A stretch of DNA of 13,852 bases, taken from positions 1 through 13,852 of the forward strand of contig NW_014012156.1 of NCBI RefSeq assembly GCF_000611645.1. Direction: 5' to 3'. Under the pieces are notes generated by a model. The model saw only the letters and a program-made list of their open reading frames with translations, was not told the origin of the DNA and searched no databases. This DNA is from Monoraphidium neglectum. Lineage: Eukaryota; Chlorophyta; Chlorophyceae; Sphaeropleales; Selenastraceae. Shown here one piece after another: positions 8,601 to 13,852 of this stretch. Made by a program: the position numbers and the translations under genes. Positions within the stretch are counted from its first letter, which is position 1, and every line of letters starts with the position of its first letter.

Positions 8601-10292
8601 GCCTGCACCGGTGCCCAGCCCCAAACCCCAAACCAGCACACCTGGCAACAGGGCATGCAGCATCCAGCACCAGCGGCTCGTCCAGGAGCACCCTTGAGCC
8701 GTCAGACAGCACCGCATGTGCTACCAGCCACTTCACGCCTGCTGCTGCGGCGACTCTGGCAGGCGCAAAGCAGACCTCCACGCAGATGGGGGGCTGCGTG
8801 GGGGCGCCGCCACCATACAACGTGGAGCTTGGTGCAGAGATGGGCAGGCACACGGGCCACGCGTGCAGCAGCTGGAGGTCGGCGCAGCCACCCTCCTCGC
8901 GGGCAACGCCGTCACAACCCAAGCGCATGCTGAGAGGCGCGAAGGAGGGCGCGCCCGCGCGTGCACCGACCACAGCCACAGTGTTGCCGGCCTGCAGCGT
9001 AGCGGGGCCAGCGGCTCGCAGCAGGCTGCTGCCGGCCAACAAGCTCTCAAGCACGCCCTGCTCGAAGCTTTGCGCGCTCTCGGGGCCGGGAGGGGTGCCG
9101 GCGGACGACATTGGGCGCTCGCCGCATGCATGGCGCGAAGGTGCGCCGGCGGCCCATGCCGCAACCTGCACGCAGCCCTCGAGCATGACTGTGTGAACCA
9201 GTGTGGGCAGATGAGACGGCGCAGGCTCTGCTGCAGCAGCGGGGCTGGCAGGGTCCGCAGTGGTGCTAGTGTTGGCAGAGGGCGCCTGCTGCACCATGGC
9301 TGCACCAAGTGTGGAGGTGATCTCCCTGGAGAGGTGCGAGGCGTAGGCCTGGGCATCTTGGGGCTTGGGGTCGCGCACCCGAAAAGGTCGCAGGTGTGTG
9401 AGGAGTGTTGGGGACAAACCTTGCAGCTGCACAAGCAGGCACATCCCCCAGGGGTCGCTTACCCGGGGGCAGCCACAGGCCGCCGAGGACTTATCACAGC
9501 AGGCAGGCGGCCGTCACACGCAAGCACTGGACCACGCGCTTGTAGTAGCACTCAGGCTTCGCGGTGCACGCTGACAGCTCCAGCTCAACCCCCTGAGCCC
9601 CACACCTTGGCTCCAACAAAGACACGCCTCTTTGAGGACACATAGAGCGAGCTGCGCACGGCCGCGCCCTGTGTGGACCGCGCAGCGCCCGGGGCGCCGC
9701 GCTGGTGCTGGTGCAGCAGCTGCTGCAGCACCCCCAGGTCGATGCCTGCAGTATGGGGGGCCAATCGGCTGGCGGCGACGCCGACGCCGTGCGCAGGCCC
9801 AGCGCTGGGCGGCGCGGGGGCCAGCGATGTCGACACGAGCAGGCACCGCTGGCCGCTGCCAGCTGCGTCGCAGCCTGAAGGGGCCGCCACTGGCGCAGAA
9901 GCCACGCCTGCAGCTGTCGCGGCGGGCAGCATAACAGAGCCAGGCGCCTCGGCGGCAGCAGCAGTGCCAGCGGGCAGTGCCGGCGCCGCTGGAGGGTGCG
10001 CGTGCAGCCTGCCGAGCAAGGCTACGAGTGCAGCAAAGGTGGCCTGCATGGCGCCTGACACCCACACGTGCCAGGCCAAGTGAAGCAGCCCAGCAAGTGA
10101 AGCAGCCCAGCAGCACCACCAGCCGACCTCGATGACAGGGACCGCCGTCTCAGCAAAGATGGTGGCCACGGGTGCGGCGGCCAGGGACAGCATGCCCGCG
10201 CAGGCCACGAGACATGAGAGCCAACGCAGTATGGCGAACCCAGCACTGCCGGCCCCATGGAGCATGTCCCCGCCGCTGCCCGCTCGCAGCAT
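5637..10292 (-). CDS. Large hypothetical membrane-anchored protein, five exons, possibly related to SPL C-terminal regions
   Basis: Proposed minus-strand exons are 10292-9606, 9426-8642, 8327-7475, 7328-6406 and 6231-5637; introns are 179, 314, 146 and 174 bases. All junctions are GT-AG with matching phases (0, 2, 0, 2), giving about 1280 residues. Residues ~18-96 hold two or three hydrophobic stretches (e.g. AILRWLSCLVACAGMLSL), suggesting a membrane anchor. LYVSSKRRVFVGAK joins across intron 1 to LQGLSPTLL; an MLEGCVQVAAW block follows (~312), then GPATLQAGNTVAVVGARAG (~369-387) and an FAPARV...LLDEPLVLD block. This order loosely recalls the post-SBP region of plant SPL1/SPL12 proteins (KLF..DP, IRPGCV, a beta-rich VVRG segment), but no SBP zinc domain is seen. 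Exons 4 and 5 carry four copies of a [FY]xE...LV motif. The frame stays open upstream to 10442 without an ATG, so the start at 10292 may be internal to an upstream-spliced transcript. Long Ala/Gly/Pro stretches, especially in exon 5, make the model there less certain. Function unknown. Confidence 0.6.
10077..10112. repeat. 17-base tandem duplication inside membrane-segment code
   Basis: The unit AAGTGAAGCAGCCCAGC occurs twice in direct tandem (10078-10094 and 10095-10111), with one further matching base on each side. It falls in exon 1 of the large minus-strand gene. As 17 is not a multiple of three, the two copies are read in different frames, as part of CWAASL and then AGLLHL, both hydrophobic. 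Confidence 0.93.
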
Positions 10293-10579
10293 GGCGTGCA
10301 GCACGGCGGGAGGGAATGCGACAGTGGCACGCAATACGGGATGTCGCGTGGGGGGGAACAAAGACGAAAGGCTGCTCCTGGCGAGCCGAGACCGATGCTG
10401 ATCTCGGAGGCGCCAAGGACGAGCTGTAGACGCCTTTCTGGCCTACTCTTCGAAGTGCCTGCATGAGAAGTGTGTGAATACGTGAGTTGCATACCACAAC
10501 GAGGTGGGACGGCAAGCTCGCAACGATCGTGAGGGTGGCGCACCGGCAGGGTTGGAGCTTTCTACTTGCGGCACTGTGA

Positions 10580-10607
10580 AACAAAATATCTAATTATTTG
10601 CTTTGCT
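10580..10607. promoter_or_regulatory. AT-rich divergent spacer, possible shared promoter
   Basis: This is one of the few AT-rich patches in the right half of the window, including ATATCTAATTATTTG. It sits between the 5' side of the large minus-strand gene and the start of the plus-strand reading frame at 10708. Its position and composition fit core promoter sequence for one or both genes, but no strict TATA consensus is present. Confidence 0.3.
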
Positions 10608-10707
10608 GGTACGTGTATGTGGTCCTCAGGCGGCGGTGAGGGCTCATGTCGGCACAAACCAAAGCAAACCGGGAGGCACTCCGGATCTGACAGTGGGTGT
10701 TTGTTCG

Positions 10708-10958
10708 ATGGGCCTGGCCAATATGATCGTCCATGCCTCCGACGAGAAGCTTAAGCAGGAGTGCGACAAGAACGCTGTCAGCATCAACCTCCACAACCGG
10801 TACTTGTACACGACGACGGCGACGACAGTGACGAGCAGCACTACTGCACCATGAGGGTGACGCGCCAGGGGGCGCAGGTGTTCTCCTCAAACTTCCAGCG
10901 ACAGGACTTGCAGAAGGCGCTGAAGCGCTACTTGGGCACGCTGCGCCTGCTCGATTGA
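10708..10958 (+). pseudogene. Short unidentified coding sequence interrupted by a frameshift
   Basis: From ATG 10708 a frame reads MGLANMIVHASDEKLKQECD and on to NRYLY at 10809, then turns to low-complexity Thr/Ser. Stepping over two bases (10810-10811) moves into a frame reading DDGDDSDEQHYCTMRV and ending KALKRYLGTLRLLD, with TGA at 10956-10958. The two halves together would make 82 residues of ordinary protein character. The shift lies in a slippage-prone ACGACGACGGCGACGACAG tract, so a sequencing or assembly error is as likely as a genuine lesion. An acceptor-like CTGACAG just upstream (before TGGGTG) would put GVCS before the Met, so this may be the last exon of a longer gene. I do not recognise the family. 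TGTAA motifs further downstream could serve as its polyadenylation signal. Confidence 0.45.
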
Positions 10959-11813
10959 AGACAGGGGACCCTCCTTGGCCACTCCGGAGACTCCCTATAC
11001 AATGCGAACGCCTGCAATAGCCCACGCCTGCAATACTGGCAGTGTTAGCTGGCCCTTTTTGGGTGCGTCACCTGTTGACCTGTGCGGCAGCCACTGCAAG
11101 GCTGCCTGGTGTTTTCAGCGGGATCAGGCGTTGAGGAGAGCTGCGTCAAGCCGTCAACACCAAGGGCCCCACCATGTGATGCGGCTTCCGCTTTGCAACT
11201 GCATCCACCTGCCCACCTGTAACCGTAGCCATCTGCCGATGTTCAGACCCAACAATCGCGACAGAATACAACCTGCGCACACAAGCGCACGGCCCGGATG
11301 CTGCGCCACGCCTGGCAGGTCTGCAGCCGCCGCAGCGCCGAGAGATCAGGGTTTACCTCAGACGATCTTAAAGGTCCACCTCATCTGTGGGTCAAGGAGT
11401 GTGTAAGGAGGCGGCCTCCCTGCTGTTGTCCTTGGGGCTAAGGAGTGAAAAGGAGCCTGTAAGGATTTGATAAGACAGTGGCCTTTCGTGTCGTGCTGGC
11501 CGAGTTACTGAGTCATCCAGCTTGCTTGACACCAACAGCACTAAAATCAGGGCGAGCAAGATCCCTTTCTGCTGTCGTGGTGGGGAACACGTACACTGCC
11601 AAAAGCGCTGTATGCCTGCAAGCCTGTGGTGGCCACGCCTAGCAAGGTCAGATTCAGTTGACTACGAATTTCAGTTGTTGCAGCCACCCCTCACGCACGC
11701 TTGCATCACGGCGGTGGGTGCTTGAGGAGAAATGAAACACTCGAACCACAAACAAGCAAATTGGTGAAGCTGCGAAAAGGTGCAAGGGATGGCGTGAGCC
11801 CGCATGTCAGGAC
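10959..11813. other. Gene-free interval: 3' sequences of two convergent transcripts
   Basis: No supported gene lies here. The stretch separates the plus-strand frame ending at 10958 from the minus-strand cyclin stop at 11814. Plus-strand TGTAA motifs, the typical green-algal polyadenylation signal, occur at 11218-11222, 11402-11406 and 11458-11462 and could end the plus-strand transcript. No minus-strand TGTAA was seen for the cyclin. A 12-base word, ACGCCTGCAATA, is repeated at 11008 and 11024. Nothing else stands out. Confidence 0.5.
11402..11462 (+). terminator. Candidate polyadenylation signals (two TGTAA motifs)
   Basis: TGTAA occurs at 11402-11406 and again at 11458-11462 on the plus strand, 444 and 500 bases past the stop at 10958. 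TGTAA is the established poly(A) signal of many chlorophyte algae. A five-base word arises by chance often, so these are only candidates. Confidence 0.3.
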
Positions 11814-13425
11814 TCACTCATGCCACTCGCCCTCAGATCTGGGGGCCTTGACCCCCGGCTCTAGTCCCGTCTCGTCCCAGCCCCCCGCGCCCAACGGCCG
11901 CTTGCCCGCCCGGCTGCTGTCCCCGCCAGGCCCCCAGCCACCGCGGCCTCCGCGCCCCAAGCCGGCGCCCGCACTCCCCTCATCGCGCCCGGTGCCGAGC
12001 GCGTCCCCAGAAGATGGCAGCTGGCCCCCTGCGCCGCCGTTGCCGCTGCTGCCGCCGCGCGCCCGCTGCTGCCAACTGCTGGGCCCGCAGGCCGCGCGCG
12101 CTTCAATCCCGTCACGTGACCGCCGCTCCCGATCACCGCAGTCCGCCCGCCGCGCCGCGCCGCCGCCCGCCACCGCCGCGCCGCCGTCATCCCCGCCCTG
12201 CGAGCCGCCGCCGCGCCAGCCCGCGCCCGACGCCGCGGCTTCGGACGCCCCAGATGGCGGCGCCCCGCCATTGGCAACGCCCACCCTTTGGTGGCCCGCC
12301 GCCACCGCCGCGCCGCCCCCGCCGCTGCCGCCGCCGCCTGCCTTGTGCTGCAGCATCCACCTGTCTCCAGAAACAGAGGATTCGATGTTGGGCAGCGCCA
12401 CAGGCCGGCGCCCCAACGCGGCCGGCTGCGGCGACAGCTGGGGCACGGGCGCGTGGCGGAGCGCAGCAATGTAGTTGGCCGTGATCTCGTTCCCAATCTC
12501 TGCGAGTGTGGGGGGGATATTTGCAGGTCGGGTGAATAGCGGCCGGGAGTCAGGCGCTATGAGGTGCTGATTGTGGGCTGCGACAGAGCAAGGTGAGTCA
12601 GGTTCAAACAGACACCGGAGTCGCGCGCGGCCCAGTTGCCGGCAGGGACGAAGGACGCACTGCGCGCCAGCCCGCCTCCCTGCTGTTGACGCAATGCAGA
12701 CTGAAAGCGGCACCCGCCGGCCGGCCCCGCGGGTGCGCCGCTCACCCAGGACCTCCTTTGGCAGTATGCTGCACACGTCGCAGAACGTCCTCGGCGCCTC
12801 CACCGCCTCCCCCTCCTCCGCGGAAGGGTCCGGCTCCGCCGACAAGCTCAGCGGCCGGCGGCACACCTGGTCGCGCGCGCGGGCGGAGCAGGCAAGAGGT
12901 CGTTGGCACCAGGAGCGTGTCGCGGCGCCACAATCCCAGCAAGCCGAGAGGCCTACGGCGAGGGCGTTCTGTAAAAGGGGCGAACTCAACTCAAACTTGA
13001 GGTGGGCTTCACGGGCAGCCCTCACCTGGAACGACAGGAAGACCGCGGTGGCGGCAATCTTCTCTGGTGGGTAGCGCAGGCACAGCGTGGTGTTGAGGCT
13101 GCGGCAGGAGGGCCGGGGGGGGGGGAAGGGGAGGCGTCTCGGAAGACAGGTGCACATGCAAAGCAATGGCAGAGGGGGGAGGTATGCAGGCATGATGCCG
13201 GGCCAAATGGCTGCTGGGTTGGGGCACACAGCAACCGGCCATGCCGAGCCCGTGGACCTTGGTGGTGTTGACCGCTCCGACCCCAAATAGCACCGCCTGA
13301 CGCGGCGTCCATGCATCCAGGGTCGTGCCGCCCCACCTGCTTCCACACTAGGAGTTCTGCACGCGCGGACGCACGAACATGACATTAACGCACGCGAGCG
13401 CACTCACGTGCGCGTGACTACACAC

Positions 13426-13457
<32 letters not shown>

Positions 13458-13799
13458 TCTCTCTCTCTCTCTCTCTCTCTCCCTTATACACACATACAAC
13501 CACACATGCCCATGTATGCACACCAGCCAACACATGCAATACACATACACACACACACGCACACACGTGCGCGCGCGCACGTGCACATTGTGCACCACCC
13601 ACCTGTCCCTCAGGAAGTTCCAGGCCATCTGCTGCACCTCGATCTTGGCGCTCCTGTCGCCCTCATCTGACAGCCCCAGCGCCCGCAGCTGCTTGGCGAC
13701 ATGGGGGTACGGGTCGCCGATGCCAAACTCAAAGCCCACCACAAAAAGGATGGCGCGCTCCGCCAGGCAGAAGGGCTCCTTCAACGAGTCGATGTAGGC
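11814..13799 (-). CDS. Transcription-type cyclin (cyclin T/K-like), 5' end outside window
   Basis: Minus-strand exons are 13799-13603, 13098-13026, 12866-12746 and 12577-11814; introns are 504, 159 and 168 bases with GT-AG ends and matching phases (2, 0, 1). The 384 visible residues start inside the first cyclin fold: AYIDSLKEPFCLAERAILF, then FEFGIGDPYPHVAKQLRALG, VQQMAWNFLRDS, and across the splice NTTLCLRYPPEKIAATAVFL. The block AER...F.F.I..PY...AWNF..DSL.TTLCL...P..IAA is the signature of cyclins T and K, partners of CDK9/CDK12-type kinases (plant CDKC) that phosphorylate RNA polymerase II in the nucleus. Exon 3 (RRPLSLSA to CDVCSILPKEVL) and the start of exon 4 (LAEIGNEITANYI) would finish the second fold. 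The last ~200 residues are Gly/Ala/Ser-rich with a few Arg-Ser pairs and look disordered. Earlier exons lie beyond the right edge. Exon 3 boundaries are the least certain; T versus K type cannot be decided. Confidence 0.87.
13115..13125. repeat. G11 homopolymer forming the pyrimidine tract of a cyclin intron
   Basis: Eleven consecutive G on the plus strand are C11 on the coding strand, just upstream of the CTCCTGCCGCAG acceptor of cyclin exon 2. It thus supplies the polypyrimidine tract. Nearby runs of G (AAGGGG AGG) could let the plus strand form a quadruplex. Confidence 0.85.
13420..13480. repeat. Compound (CA)n(CT)12 microsatellite in cyclin intron
   Basis: CA repeats, with one CG break at 13429-13430, run to 13456. 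Twelve CT units follow at 13457-13480. The tract lies in the 504-base intron between cyclin exons at 13603 and 13098, which explains why this intron is longer than the others. Further CA-rich text continues to about 13566. Confidence 0.93.
13564..13583. repeat. Perfect 20-base palindrome, CG/CA alternating
   Basis: CACGTGCGCGCGCGCACGTG equals its own reverse complement. It lies 20-39 bases inside the cyclin intron from the donor at 13602. It is strictly alternating purine and pyrimidine except at none of its steps, so it could form Z-DNA or a small cruciform or RNA hairpin. It also contains two CACGTG E-box/G-box words. Confidence 0.9.
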
Positions 13800-13803
13800 C
13801 TTT

Positions 13804-13852
13804 GGGGGTGGGGTGGGTTGGGGTGTGGTGTTGGGTGGGGTGGGGTGTGGTG
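13804..13852. repeat. GGGGTG-type degenerate tandem repeat at right edge
   Basis: Plus-strand G/T-rich text repeats GGGGTGGGGTG and GGGGTGTGGTG words to the window end. On the coding strand it is C/A-rich and leads straight into the CCAAAG acceptor proposed for the cyclin exon at 13799, so it is the 3' part of an intron. It continues outside the window. Confidence 0.8.

Noticed and set aside
8716..9645. Plus-strand open frame of 309 codons
   Set aside because: Antisense to exons 1 and 2 of the large gene and crosses its first intron; composition-driven Gly/Ala/Arg text without motifs.
11701..12474. Plus-strand Pro-rich open frame of 257 codons
   Set aside because: It is the complement of the Gly-rich cyclin tail (GGN codons read as NCC), and the minus-strand frame connects in phase to cyclin motifs.
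13408..13797. Plus-strand open frame rich in Thr-His and Ser-Leu
   Set aside because: Translation of the CA and CT microsatellites in the cyclin intron plus antisense of the cyclin exon.
1..13852. Transposons, tRNA/rRNA genes, CRISPR arrays, phage or viral genes
   Set aside because: I looked for reverse transcriptase or transposase motifs, terminal repeats, tRNA-like arms and regularly spaced repeats and saw none.

Overview
The window looks like nuclear DNA of a green alga, most likely a core chlorophyte of the Chlamydomonas/Haematococcus kind. The reasons are GC-rich exons with strong Ala/Gly/Pro/Gln bias, several short GT-AG introns per gene (about 130-500 bases), less GC-rich untranslated stretches, long CA/TG microsatellites inside introns and an expanded CAG codon run. 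The lineage is inferred from style, not from a marker gene. No bacterial operons, rRNA, tRNA, CRISPR array or transposon was seen.

Layout, left to right. (1) 1-276: the end of a plus-strand gene, with a CA microsatellite in an intron and what looks like the last coding exon. (2) 277-1357: a gene-free convergent spacer holding two 3' ends. (3) 1358-3308, minus: a complete four-exon gene for an EXO5 (exonuclease V/DEM1) type nuclease. Its PD-(D/E)XK motifs and Fe-S cysteines are intact, and 26 glutamines are inserted inside the nuclease fold. A TATA-like box lies at 3546-3553. (4) 3560-5636: about 2 kb with no convincing gene. (5) 5637-10292, minus: a five-exon gene for a protein of about 1280 residues. 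It has an N-terminal hydrophobic region, then modules in an order that weakly recalls the region after the SBP domain in large plant SPL proteins, then a repeated short motif. (6) 10580-10610: an AT-rich divergent spacer. (7) 10708-10958, plus: a short reading frame broken by a two-base shift. (8) 10959-11813: no gene; 3' sequence with TGTAA motifs. (9) 11814-13799 and beyond the right edge, minus: the 3' part of a transcription-type (T/K-like) cyclin gene with a Gly/Ala-rich tail of about 200 residues.

The multi-exon models rest on homology-guided splice choice: every junction proposed in the EXO5, cyclin and large-protein genes keeps the reading frame, and for EXO5 and the cyclin it also rebuilds family motifs across the junctions. 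The genes appear to be independent housekeeping or regulatory genes with no shared pathway. The most unusual points are the polyglutamine inside a DNA-repair nuclease, the large membrane-anchored protein of unclear family, and the 17-base tandem repeat in its membrane-segment code.
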